Origin: Turnera subulata
Taxonomy: Eukaryota > Streptophyta > Magnoliopsida > Malpighiales > Passifloraceae
DNA: 64,000 bases
Reading direction: 5' to 3'
Assembly (NCBI GenBank): GCA_028386065.3
Contig: JAKUCV010004339.1
Coordinates: 100,575 to 164,574 of the forward strand
Below are positions 11,786 to 22,340 of the stretch, piece by piece. The notes beneath the pieces are model-generated. The model was not told where the DNA came from. It searched no databases and worked only from the letters and a program-made list of their open reading frames with translations. Made by a program: the position numbers and the translations under genes. Numbering within the stretch: position 1 is the first letter of the stretch; every line of letters begins with the position of its first letter.

Positions 11786-12535
11786 ATACCCAAAAATTTA
11801 AAGGGCCGAATACCCAAAAATTAAAGGGCCGAATGCCCAAGGGTCGAATACCCAAAAATTTAAAGGGAAGAATGCCCAAGGGTCGAATACCCAAAAATTT
11901 AAAGGGCCGAATGCCCAAGGGTCGAATACCCAAAAATTTAAAGGGCCGAATGCCCAAGGGTCGAATACCCAAAAATTTAAAGGGCCGAATGCCCAAGGGT
12001 CGAATACCCAAAAATTAAAGGGCCGAATGCCAATGGGTCGAATACCCAAAAATTAAAGGGCCGAATGCCCAAGGGTCGAATACCCAAAAATTTAAAGGGC
12101 CGAATGCCCAAGGGTCGAATACCTAAAAATTTAAATGGCCACGTTGCCCAGAGGGTCGAATACCCAAAAAATTAAAGGGCCGAATGCTCAGAGGGTCGAA
12201 TACCCCAAAAATTAAAGGGCCGAATGCCCAAGGGTCGAATACCCAAAATTTAAAGGGCCGAATGCCCAAGGGTCGAATACCCAAAAATTTAAAAGGCCAC
12301 GTTGCCCAGAGGGTCGAATACCCCAAAAAATTAAAGGGCTGAATGCTCAGAGGGTCGAATACCCCAAAATTTAAAGGGCCGAATGCCCAAGGGTCGAATA
12401 CCCAAAAATTTAAAGGGCCAAATGCCCAAGGGTCGAATGCACAAAAATTTAAAGGGCCGAATGCCCAAGGGTCGAATACCCAAAAGTTTAAAGGGCCGAA
12501 TGCCCAAGGGTTGAATACCCAAAAACTAAGGGGTC
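11786..12535 (+). repeat. 39-bp tandem repeat of two mini-palindromes
   Basis: About 19 units. Each joins GGGT-CGAAT-ACCC (for example 11880-11892) and GGGC-CGAAT-GCCC (11904-11916) through an aaaaatttaaa spacer. As 39 is a multiple of three, unbroken units give 13-residue periodic open frames on both strands (PKGRIPKNLKGR-like on plus, LGIRPFKFLGIRP-like on minus). Some units carry a variant with gttgcccagag. Confidence 0.9.
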
Positions 12536-14110
12536 GAAGTTCCGACATATAAAAGGGATATCAAAAACAGCAAAGGAACTAGGAGCGTCCCGAAGGTGTC
12601 TATCCTAAAACTAAAGGACCTATTGTGTCCACGAAAGAGAAGGACCGTGAGGCGAAGGACCTGGACGCATCCCAAAAGTGGCTGACTAAAAAAGGACCCT
12701 TGCAAAAGACCAAGAAGCAAATAACCTATGCGACCTAGACCCTCATGCCCAGAATTACACCTAGGTGCCTACAATTCAACCTGGAATAAAGGACCTATGC
12801 ATCCCCCAACGAATAGAGGGCCACGAGCGCCCCACAATTGGTGAAGAACCTAAGGAATCTAAACTGAAGGACCTACAACGTCCTAAATCTGATCGAGGAC
12901 TTTGAGCGTCCCGTAAAGGGTCAATGTCCCAACTATAGTGGACTTGATGCCCCTCTATTTCTAAAGGAACCATAAGCCTACATTCATCCTTTGAAAGGCA
13001 CAAAGGTCCTGAAGCCGAAAAGGAGTTGCAAGCATTAGCTGAGACAATAACCCAGACATTGGAACCTGCAAATGCTAGGAACCAGCCCAAACAAGAACTA
13101 GTAAAACTTCAAAGGAGGAGGCTAGGAGCTAAAGTCCTTAAGGCCATAAATACTCCAAAAGAATAGGAGCTCAAACCTTAGGACCTAGAAGCCAAGGTCT
13201 AGGAGCTCTAGAAGCAATAATGGGGATCACATGAAAGTCATTAAACAACTGAAGAGAAGGCGAACTAAGCTCATCAGACTCACAACAGCATAATTTGTGC
13301 CGAAGAAATCTAAGGGCAAAATCCAAAGAAGAAATTCTCACAAGGGGTAGCTGCTTAAGGTCCTTCCAGTACCAGAAGCTACTCCAACCCTCTACAAAAA
13401 CGCAGACTCCTCAAGGATCCTCTTGTGAAGCCATAAAGAGCTTATATGTCTCCAAATCCTTGAACAAACAAAGGCTAACATCATGAGATGATTTCTAGCA
13501 GAAACCTCAAAGAGTTGCTGAAACAAAGAGGCTTGGAGCTCAAGCTGATCACTAAAGTGTGCAACAAAGGAGAATGTAACGTGAAGGTCCAAGATGGGCA
13601 GAAACCAGGGGGAAACCATCAAATGCCTACAAGGACCTGCTTGAAGAAAAGTGAGGATGTAACAACTCCAAAGCCTAAAGCTAGCATGATCGTACAATAA
13701 GCAGAGATAATTCAACTGGCTAAAAGCCCCCCTAAACAATGCATGGAGGCACTAACATCCAAGAAGAATGGAACAACGACCGAAGGACCTTGAGTCTATG
13801 AAGTACCCAATACAGGGAGCTGGAGCTAGGACCTTCCAAAGAATTTGAGCCAATACAAAGTGCAGAATAAATGTTTCCCGATACAACATAGTGATGCGGC
13901 CAAGGAGGATCATATCATAACACTGCCATGACATCAATAAACACCGGAAGAAGGAAAATAGAACTCGAGCTGCACTCTTTTTCCCTTCATCAGGTTTTTA
14001 TCCCGTCGGGTTTTTCCTGATAAGGTTTTTAACGAGGCAGCCAAAGCGTATCATGTTGTCCCGAAGATTCAAATGCTCGACCTCACAAGCTCGACCATTT
14101 GAGGAGCTAT
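12536..14110. other. 3' interior of element B, no gene seen
   Basis: No supported coding sequence. 13975-14045 carries the ctctttttcccttcatcagg... block also found near 1062 and 44050 in copia elements, placing it near the 3' end. Confidence 0.5.
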
Positions 14111-14570
14111 TGATATGGAATAGGCCCAGCCTATACAAGCCCAATGACTAATTACTAAGGTCGGGCCCAAAGGCGTGAGGGGCCTGGGATCAGGTCCTCT
14201 AGGCGAGGCCCAAGGACCCTCGAGGCAAGGACCCCCGGACCGTGAACCAGGACCCACGGAAGAGGTCCAGGAACCGGAGGCCCTAAATGCCACCTCAACA
14301 CCGACTTATCCGGAGGATATCCGAGCACATCCAGAGGAAATCCACATACGATCAATGAGGACGCGACATGTGGACGGGTAGTCCCCAATAAATACCCCAA
14401 AACCAGATATTTTGAGGGGCTGCTTCCCATTCTCCACCCCGACACTCTCTCTCTCGGGTCCTCTCCCCTCTTCCCAATTCACTACCTATGTACCCAATCT
14501 TATCTCTTGTATATGACCATTCAATATCAATAAAGATCAGTTTCCTTATATTTGATTTCATATCACCTTT

Positions 14571-15085
14571 ATATGGATAATGCCTTTGGGAAGGTCCTTG
14601 TGCTTGTAGGACTTACAGGGATTAGTAGAGACTAGGACCTGGAGAGAGTAGGACCTGGGAAGGTTGCCTGTAGGACCTGCAAAGACCAACAAAGAGTAGG
14701 ACCCGGGGAGGTCTAGGGTTTGTGACCCCGGTTGACACTCCGATGCCTAAGTCAGAGAGAGGATTTTGTAGAGAGAGGAGGCAAGAGAGAGAGTAAGAAT
14801 TTAGATGAATGAGCAAGGTACCTTGAGATGTTGTACAGAAGGTCTATTTATAGGAAAATTCAGCCCCTTGGTGGTCCAAGCTGGACTTGGACATAATTCC
14901 TTACCTTGGACCTAAGACTTGATGGTCCAAGCTAGACTTGGTCATATGAACCTTAGCCTTGGAGGTCTTGGGCGGGCTTGGACTTAAGGTTTCTCCCTGG
15001 ACCTTAGCCTTGGTAGTCTAGGATGGGCTTGGACCTAAGACTTGATCTTGTTGTTGGGCTAAGGGTGAAATTCCATATATTATCA
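14571..15085 (-). repeat. Right (5') LTR of element A, split by element B
   Basis: The LTR consists of 7686-7709 plus 14571-15085 (about 539 bp in all), separated by element B with a CCTTT duplication at the break. It ends (plus-strand reading) ATTATCA at 15085. Confidence 0.8.
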
Positions 15086-15821
15086 ACTTCTATAGATATC
15101 ACTCTGATAGAAAATGGGAAAAAAAATTGTTAGGATATTCATATTTTATATTTAGGCTAGCCACATAATAAAAATAAAGAGATAAAGAAATAGGATGTGG
15201 GTTGCTTAAAAAAAAAATATAGATTGTATAAAAAACCCATCTAGTTATGTTTGAGCCCACATCTAATATAGGAAACTGTATAGACACATGTCGGTAATGT
15301 CATGTTCAATCAGCCGGTCAACTATTAAATTTTGACCTCATGGGTAAATTGACTCAATTTAAAAGACTAAAGGGCTCAATTGACCAAAAATAACAAAGGT
15401 AAGTATTTGATTGGCCAAACTTGAAACACAAGGGCTGAATTGACCAAAAGCGTAAACCACGAGGGCCATATTGGAGTTTATGCCTAATAAGAATCATTAA
15501 CATCTTGGTTGGTTGATTTTGGGCTGGCGTTAGGTGACTTTGGGCAAAATAAAGAAAATTGTGATCGGAGATGTTGGTTGCTTCCAAATCTCGGGCTGCG
15601 GTAGAAAATCATGATTGGGAAAAACAAATAATAAACCAAATACAAATAATTAACATTGATGCATTATTAGAATAAATATTTTGCTTTATTGTAGAAGGAA
15701 ATACATTATCACCACCCTTTTATTTCATACTAAACCTAACAATAGGGGTGCACATGGATTGAAGCTGTAAACTCTTCTACTTTATTTATTTCTTTTATTC
15801 TTATTCTTATTTTATTAATTT
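15086..15821. other. Intergenic, AT-rich, no gene seen
   Basis: AT-rich sequence between element A and the second Cys-protein copy. 15340-15470 has repeated gggctcaattgacc/gggctgaattgacc words, probably an old repeat. Confidence 0.5.
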
Positions 15822-16108
15822 TTACTCGAGTTTTTTCCCAATCGGCTCCTCCACCTTCTTGCTTGTTTCAACTTTTAGCTTGCATTTGTAAGTCTTATCC
15901 TTCTCATCATTCTTGTCATCCAGGGTGCATTCCTCAGTCTCATCATTCTTGTCGTCGATGGGGCATTTCTCAGCCTTCTTACATTTGTCTTTTTTCTCAT
16001 TGCCTGCTCCAAATATGCACGTGATTTCTCGTAGAAGTTGAATATCTTAATTTTACATTGCTCACAAATATAATCCTGCTGATGAGGACAACCGTTCTCG
16101 TTCTCCAT
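15822..16108 (-). pseudogene. Small Cys/His-rich protein, copy 1, frameshifted
   Basis: Starts MENENGCPHQQDYICEQCKI at 16108, the family signature C-x-H-(x)-(H/Q)-D-Y-x-C-x-x-C. At about 16025-16030, just after YEKSR, the frame shifts. In the next frame the expected Cys follows, then an acidic/Lys-rich tail with a repeated CxxDDKNDE-type unit, ending KKLE and a stop at 15822-15824. The unshifted frame gives only an Arg-rich run. One small indel (about 2 nt lost or 1 gained) separates it from an intact gene. Confidence 0.7.
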
Positions 16109-16281
16109 GATTCAATTCACTATTCTGACTGGTATGAAAAAATTTACGGTTTGCTTCTATTTGTTGGTTTAGGAGTGACAAGCCAACGACTAATATAGCT
16201 CGGGAAAACAATTAATTCATTCTGAGTTCCAACCACCCCAACATCATTATAACATGAATTTCTTAAAAAAATATCACATGG

Positions 16282-16600
16282 TTATATGCAGATCTCTCCC
16301 GAAAGACTGCCCAATTCAAACGTGGCCCTACACTTGTTTTGTAATGTATATCTTGAGGCAAGCACAAGATTGCTTAATGCAACAAACACAAGTGAGGAGC
16401 CAAGTTTTAGTAATGCTGCTGGACCATTTGGCATATTCCGGCACTGTTTGGCGGACATTGGCAAAACATTAGGAAGACCGGCATCAAGTGTCAGCTCTCC
16501 TGCATCTGTACCACTTTGCAATGAGGCAGACCTTTGAAGCCGAGAGTTCAGCCAATCTTGCATAAGCCATAGCTTGGCTAGCTGTGCATGGTACACGAAT
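16282..16600 (-). pseudogene. TatB-like 3' exon fragment (copy alpha)
   Basis: The minus strand carries a SQAMAYARLAELSA-like segment in one frame and GTDAGELTLDAGLPNVLPMSAK in another. This matches the C-terminal exon of the local TatB-like copies (39190-39450, 42480-42690). No other exon of this copy is adjacent; an OMA1-like pseudogene lies upstream on the same strand. A stray duplicated exon. Confidence 0.55.
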
Positions 16601-17025
16601 CAGGAGCTTAATATATTAATTCATCTTCCTATACTTCTCCATCATCGTCACATCTCTCCACCCCGACTTTCTGCTCCGCCTCACCTTCCTTAAGCAATGC
16701 AAATGTGTAATCTTACTTACAAAATTTTAAAGTTTCTCAAAAAATTGTCCTCGGCGTGTAAATTTGTCAATTTGTCAAATTTGTTTTGGCACCGGTACTT
16801 TGATTTAAGAAGAGAAAATATTGTTAATAGGTCAAAATTAAGTAAGACTTTTCACGTAAATCATTATAATAAACACATCAAGGACAGGCTGCACGTTCAA
16901 ATAGAGGGCGGACGGATCCATTGTGCAGAGATAATGCATAGAGAGCCAAAAGATAGAAATGCCCACATTTGATATAATTCCTAGGTTGAATAGTATCCAG
17001 CAATACTCACCAAATTCCCTCTAGC

Positions 17026-18345
17026 TTAGCCTCTGCTTCCAACTATATATTTTCTATGCAAATAGCTAGTGCTTTTCCCGTGACATGAGCTTGAGATAGT
17101 AACCGAGCTCTCTTCTGTCCACTTGGATGGGTTACGGGTACCAAAAAAGTATTTGCATAATCCTGTATTGTCCATCTTTCCTAGTTCTTCCCACACTTGA
17201 GGTGTTATTCGAGGATCATATCCAGCAGCAGCCATCAACATTAGACCAATACAATCCGCTTCTTTTTCCTTCCTAGAAGAGACGAAACAATATATCAGCC
17301 ACGGACCATAATCCATATCTAACGTACTAATTGATCCAAATGCCACAGTCTAATAATTCTATATAATTTTACAAAGTTCGTTCCATGTACCAAGGCAGCT
17401 TGGAAACAATCAACTTAATAAACACATACCTTCTTTGGAAAGGCTCGTTGTTTTACTTAAACTCCTATGTGAAATTCTTATCCCCAGTAATTTTATCCTC
17501 TCTGCGGAATGCCGAGCCACAATATGCGCAACCTAATTGTAGTGAGAGCAAGCACGGAAACTCCTCTAATAAATCCAACACTGGATATTTATATCCGTAA
17601 AGTGAGGAGCAGATTACAATAATGAAAAATGTGATAGTAGTCATACCTCTTGCGCCAAAATGGCTGCTTTCTCTGTATCGGTTGGTAAGCGCAGCGCCGA
17701 AGCATTCCTGTGTAAATGATAATCTTTCCACCAGCATAAGCGTAGGCCTGTGCTACCAATCGATTAACAACGAGAATTTCCCACCAATTGTAATCATGCT
17801 TGAGCCTTAAATCTTTCTACATAGACACAATTATGTCATTTGCAATTTTCCTGATTCTGATGCTTTCTGGATGTGTCCTAGGCAGTACATTGTCTTTACC
17901 CTCTTGACTCTTAATATGATCCTCACCTTTATGTATTTCCATTGATTTAGTCCAGAGCACAAAATGTTTTCTTTTACTGTAAGGTATATTCTCAAAGTTG
18001 CCCTGATAAGGATTAGAAAACTTGTTTGAAAAAACCCAAAAAGCAGATATAGCCAACAATTACACAAACAACATGTCTAACCAAAACTACAATAACAACA
18101 GTCCGTAGTTTCCTGAGCAACTTCCTAGGCCACCAAATGGTATCGGTCAATAAACATCCTGGTACCACTTGCAAGTTATGATTTTATTGGGGTATCCCAT
18201 CCCCAATTGTGGAGAAAGTTTAGCATAAGAAGAAAACCCATACAACTTAACTGGATTACGAGTCCAATTTTGGTGGATCCTTGAAGCTGACGCTTGGGGT
18301 GTAATAATCCTTCAACTGCAGCTTCTCAGACTAGGCGTGAAAAGT
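17026..18345 (-). pseudogene. OMA1-like protease pseudogene 1
   Basis: Minus-strand copy of the gene at 19094-20513 with the same three-exon order. Exon 1 (about 18345-17655) has YSKRKHFVLWTKSMEI and RIRKIANDII blocks with frame breaks. Exon 2 is about 17560-17460. Exon 3 (about 17285-17030) has EADCIGLMLMAAAGYDPRI. The zinc-binding HEXXH is changed to QEVAH (the CAC/CAT His codon is CAA in LAQE), so catalysis would be lost even without the frameshifts. Head-to-head with the plus-strand copy across about 750 bp. Confidence 0.75.
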
Positions 18346-19093
18346 GACCTTAACCCTCCTGAAATAACTCATTATCCCAGACAGAAAGAAATTGTTGGGG
18401 GTAAGACTAAGAGTGTTATTATTTGCACAATGTGGTTTGGGCGTTGTCAGGATCGAGGGGAAAAAAAAGTGAAGAAATCGTATTGCGAGTATTTATTTAT
18501 CTGGGTAACATTTCTAATAAAGAAAGCTAAACAATGGAAATAAATGTGGGTATTTATTTTATCTTGTCGGGCGGAGGCTGTGTTTCTTGTCGGTTGGGTA
18601 AAGAGGCGTGGGCTGTGAGTGTTTACATATGGAAGCGAGTAACTTCTCCGTGTCCCAACCAACTAAACTCACAACTCCAGCTTCACCCCAAAAGGGAAGA
18701 GGAATCCGTGGCTTAACGGTAATGCAACTTCTATCTGAATAAAGGTAGGTAAAGAGCGATTCGGGTCGGATCCGACTTAGTCGGGGGTAATTCACCCGCA
18801 GCTGGGTCACAGGCAAATTATTAGATATATATATACTATTATTATAAAGACACTCGCATCGCAGCCGCAGGGTTCCAAATTGTTTGAATTAAACACTCCC
18901 AGGAATCTCATAACCTCTAATACCAAATTACCAACTTCTCTTCTGTCCTGTCCTGTTGACCAAGTAGCTAGCCTTTGACTCAACCCATGTTTAGTTTTTG
19001 TTAGATAAAACTCTGAAACGACTCGCACACCATCACTTTCTTCCTCGAAACTGGCACTCTGAAATCCAACAAGTAATTCTCTCTGTCGAGATC
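18346..19093. promoter_or_regulatory. Shared upstream region of divergent OMA1-like copies
   Basis: Separates the two head-to-head OMA1-like copies and must hold the promoter and 5' UTR of the plus-strand gene. It contains tatatatatact at about 18826-18838. No specific element can be assigned with confidence. Confidence 0.4.
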
Positions 19094-20513
19094 ATGAGCT
19101 GTTTCAGGAGGGTCAAGCTCACTTTTGACGCCCTGAGAAGTTGCAGTTCAAGGATTATTGTACCTAAAGCTCCACCACAAGCGTCAGATTGGACACGTAA
19201 CTCAGCTAAGTATTTTAGGATTCCTCCCCATATAAAGTTTTATCCAAATTTTGCGCTCCCCAATCTCCCAATAAATTCATTTGTTGCATATGATACCAGG
19301 GCGTTTTCATGTGTTTCCCGATTCCTTTTGGACCCTAGGCAGCCTAGGTTGATTATTAGGAAACTTCGGGTTGTGCTTATCGGGGTTGTTGTTGGATCTG
19401 GTCTTTGTGTAACTGTGGCTACATTTGTTCCTTGGGTTTCTTCAAATAAATTCTTTAATCTTTATGAAGGAAACTCTGAGACAATACCATATAGTAAAAG
19501 AAAACATTTTGTGCTCTTGACTAAATCAATGGAGATAGACGAGGGTGAGGCTTATATTAAGAAATTCAAGTGTAAATTTAGAGACGACATACTGCCTAGA
19601 ACACATGCAGAAAGCATTAGAGTCAGGAAAATTGCAAATGACATAATTGAGGCCATGCAGAAAGACCTGAGGCCTACCCAAGATTACAATAGGTGGGAAA
19701 TTCTTGTTGTTAATAAATCGTTAATACAAGCCTATTCTCATGCTGGTGGGAAGATTATCATTAATACAGGAATGCTTCGTCACTTCTCAAGTGATACAGA
19801 GATAGCGGCCATTCTGGCACATGAGGTATGATACTAGCTATTACATTTTTAGCATGACTTCACTGATATATATAAACCTCTTGTGTTGGATTTATTTGAG
19901 ACCTTGTTAATTTGTCCTTGCTCTCATTACAATTAGGTTGCTCATGTTGTGGCTCGACATGATGCGGAGGGGATAAAATTATTAGGGATAAGAATTTCGG
20001 ATGGGAATTTAAGCAAGCTAATGTCTATTCTGCTTCTGCCTTTCTATAGAAGGTGTGTATTTTAAGTTGATTTTCTCCATCTTGTTACATACATAAAACT
20101 TAAAATAGTAAATCTCTACCTAACTAGCTATTATCTCTTCATTTTCTTTTTGTTGCTAAAACTGGCAATGATCGTTTCGTTAAATTAGTAGGCTGCCAAT
20201 TTGTTGAGCTATTGAGAACCATGAATTAGTTAATTAATGGCTGATCATATTGTCTCGTCTATCTTCAAGGAGGGAAAAAGAAGCGGATTACATTGGCCTG
20301 TTATTGATGGCTGCTGCTGGATATGATCCTCGAGTAGCACCTCAAGTGTACGAAGAATCTGAGAAGATGGGCAATACAGGATTAGTTTATGATCTTTTAA
20401 GTACCCATCCAAGTGGAAAGAGAGAGCTCATCTACTATCTCGAGCTCATGTTATGGAAAAAGCACTGGTTATTTACCACAAGAATAGTTGGAAGCAAAAA
20501 CAAAACTAGCTAA
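19094..20513 (+). CDS. OMA1-like mitochondrial M48 metalloprotease
   Basis: Three exons by GT-AG junctions: 19094-19825, 19937-20052, 20270-20513 (363 codons); first in-frame ATG at 19094. OMA1-family enzymes are inner-mitochondrial-membrane zinc proteases. The N-terminus is basic and Ser/Arg-rich (MSCFRRVKL...), fitting a mitochondrial presequence; one hydrophobic helix is at about residues 95-120 (LRVVLIGVVVGSG...). The zinc site HEVAH spans the exon 1/2 junction (LAHE|VAHVVARH); the third ligand is the Glu of EADYIG in exon 3, followed by AAGYDPRVAP. The HEXXH-to-EADYIG stretch looks shorter than I expect for plant OMA1. After HPSGK the C-terminus differs from the family (RA.LLS.AHVM.KAL): that sequence sits in the next frame, so a 1-nt loss near 20411 changed the last about 30 residues. 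Possibly functional; other local copies are dead. Confidence 0.75.
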
Positions 20514-21285
20514 GGCAGCTTTGTTTCTAGTTAACTAGTTGGGTTATGTGTGTTTTGTTTGGTACTAGTTTCTTTGCAGGTGCAATGCATGCGAAACAAT
20601 AATTTTTTCCAATAATAATTAATATTTTAAAATAATAAACAAATCATGTAGATAAAAAAAAATTAACCTAAATATGAACAAATCGAGTAAGAATGAGAAT
20701 GAGTAATTATTATGTTTAACTTATTTATTGTTTATTAGGTAAATGTCATATTTATCAACAATAATTTTCTAATTTATTTTAAAATTTAATTATGAGAGCA
20801 AACATCTCAAAAGTAGACAGAGTTTACAAAGTTAATTAGAAAAACAAACATCATCTGTATACGGTAAAAACCATTAAAATCCGTGAACCATTGGTGATCA
20901 CATGCATTGTTGGAAGAAGGAATAAACATAAAAAAAAAACATGAGAAGGTGTTGCTGGGGGCTTTTTTCCCATTATAACCAAGGAACTTGGTCATATATT
21001 ATAGATCCAGCAGCCTTACCATGAGAGAGTAAAACAGACAATAGCCATACTGATCCAAGTGTATAAGCACGCCTGACATGATTTTCTTCTACTTCAAGAG
21101 AATAACCTTATTCTTTATGTATTGTGCTACAAGGACAGATTCGGGTGAAACAACAACATAACAAAGGTATAATTTGCAATACGCCTCCATAAAACATTCA
21201 AAAGCAAAGCATTGACTCAATTTTTGTTGCTCTTCATGACCATTTTCATACATTTTTTCCTCTTTTTTTTCCCCTCATCATCTTG
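20514..21285. other. Duplicated flank, no gene seen
   Basis: AT-rich sequence. 20800-21285 resembles 41640-42200, the segment downstream of another TatB-like copy, so it is part of the local duplication unit. Confidence 0.5.
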
Positions 21286-21718
21286 AAAATAGATCTAGAG
21301 CTCCAGTTAAGATTTGCAGTTCATTGGTCCTGCTTATCATCACTGCAAATATTATTCTTGCTTCCTAATCTGTTACCTAGCTACCTTATTAGAAGCAGCC
21401 TTTGTAGCCGAGAGTTCAACCAATCTTGCATAAGCCATTGCTTGGCAGTGCATGGTACACGACTAAACAAGCTTTTGGGCCAGAATCCTAAAGAGCAAAT
21501 ATATCAACGATCTACAAAATCTATAGTGACAAATACCAAGTGCTTAGCAAATAAAACCCAAAATTTCAAAGAAGGAATTCCGCTTACACTTAACAGAGAC
21601 CTGAGCCAATTAAGCGGAAGGATAACTCGCATAAGCTGCTTGCACAACAGAAACAGTGGAGGTTGTAGATTTTGATACATTCTCAGAATTTACATTTTCA
21701 GGCACAATATCTACTAAC

Positions 21719-22269
21719 TGTTGAATAGTGGTGTTTTGTTTTGAATCTCACTTCTATTAGGAAGTAAGTGTGAGGGGTTGGAAAAGGCTATAAATAAGAT
21801 CCCTCACATATCTTTGAAACCATCCCAAAAATTAGAGTACATTGTATCCTAACAATTGTACTAAATACTCTTCTCCTAGTAAAAAGAGCAGGCCCTTTTC
21901 TAGTGGTGGTCCGGAGATGTAGGCAAAATTGGCCGAACTCCGTTATCAAGTTTGAGTGTGTTCTTTCTTTATTATTCCGTCTTTAATTTCTGCATTTGTT
22001 TATTTTGCTTAGTATTTGTTTCATTTGTTGGTCGGCTAAGCCGCCTTTGCGGGTATAGGTTGTGAATTAAAATACTGTGCAAGTGAGTCCTGTTTAGGAG
22101 GCTGGGTTTTAAGTGAACAATTGTTCCTCTAGTCTTTCTTGGGGATTTATCTTGGAATGATAATTCTGTCTAAGGAGATAGGCTAGGCCATCTTTCCTGG
22201 GAATTATCGAATCAGTTCAATTCACTAGTTGTTTGTTGTAGTGGGAAATTTACCCGAGTTTCCCCAACA
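21719..22269 (+). repeat. 5' LTR of copia D
   Basis: 551 bp, TG...CA. A TATA box (ctataaataag) at 21788-21798 is a likely Pol II promoter for the element; the same motif is in the 3' LTR near 26534. Confidence 0.9.
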
Positions 22270-22271
22270 AG

Positions 22272-22284
22272 TGGTAGCGGAGCC
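22272..22284 (+). other. Primer-binding site of copia D
   Basis: TGGTAGCGGAGCC, two bases after the LTR; resembles the initiator tRNA-Met complement TGGTATCAGAGC. Confidence 0.75.
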
Positions 22285-22340
22285 GAAGGTTCGTCCTTTG
22301 GGCTATTTGAAATTGTTGAATACTATCTTTTGATTTTGCA

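Larger units (their letters stand above)
7710..14565 (+). mobile_element. Non-autonomous LTR element B nested in A
   Basis: Two 455/456-bp LTRs (7710-8165 and 14111-14565), starting TGATATGG and ending CATATCA, flanked by a perfect 5-bp duplication CCTTT (7705-7709 and 14566-14570). A PBS-like sequence follows the 5' LTR. The 5.9-kb interior has no recognisable gag or pol, only minisatellites, a GC-rich leader (about 8550-9060) and, before the 3' LTR, the conserved ctctttttcccttcatc region (13975-14040). It depends on proteins from elsewhere (inference). The very similar LTRs suggest a fairly recent insertion, younger than A. Confidence 0.85.
2015..15085 (-). mobile_element. Non-autonomous Ty3/gypsy element A (Tat-like)
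   Basis: Direct repeats at 2015-2421 and 14571-15085 are its LTRs. Read on the minus strand the LTR starts TGATAACATATGG and ends TATTTTTACA, followed by a primer-binding site (7667-7685) of the TTGGCGCCG type used by Tat/Athila-like gypsy elements. The purine-rich GTTGGGGGCTAG (minus strand) next to 2421 fits the polypurine tract. No gag or pol reading frame is visible in 2422-7666; the interior is mostly minisatellite. The right LTR is interrupted by element B. The left LTR lacks the 131 bp corresponding to 7686-7709 plus 14571-14677, and no target duplication is found, so that edge was deleted or rearranged. Confidence 0.75.

Noticed and set aside
11786..12535. CRISPR-like array
   Set aside because: Units are contiguous tandem repeats without unique spacers, inside a plant LTR element.
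15086..15090. Target duplication for element A
   Set aside because: acttc after 15085 does not match catac before 2015; the left LTR is truncated, so no duplication can be claimed.
16697..16972. 91-codon plus-strand frame
   Set aside because: Lies in the 3' flank of OMA1-like pseudogene 1, not conserved in the parallel segment near 39850-40020.
18700..18830. Possible tRNA gene
   Set aside because: Contains ggttcg-like and gtggcttaac words but no consistent cloverleaf with A and B boxes.
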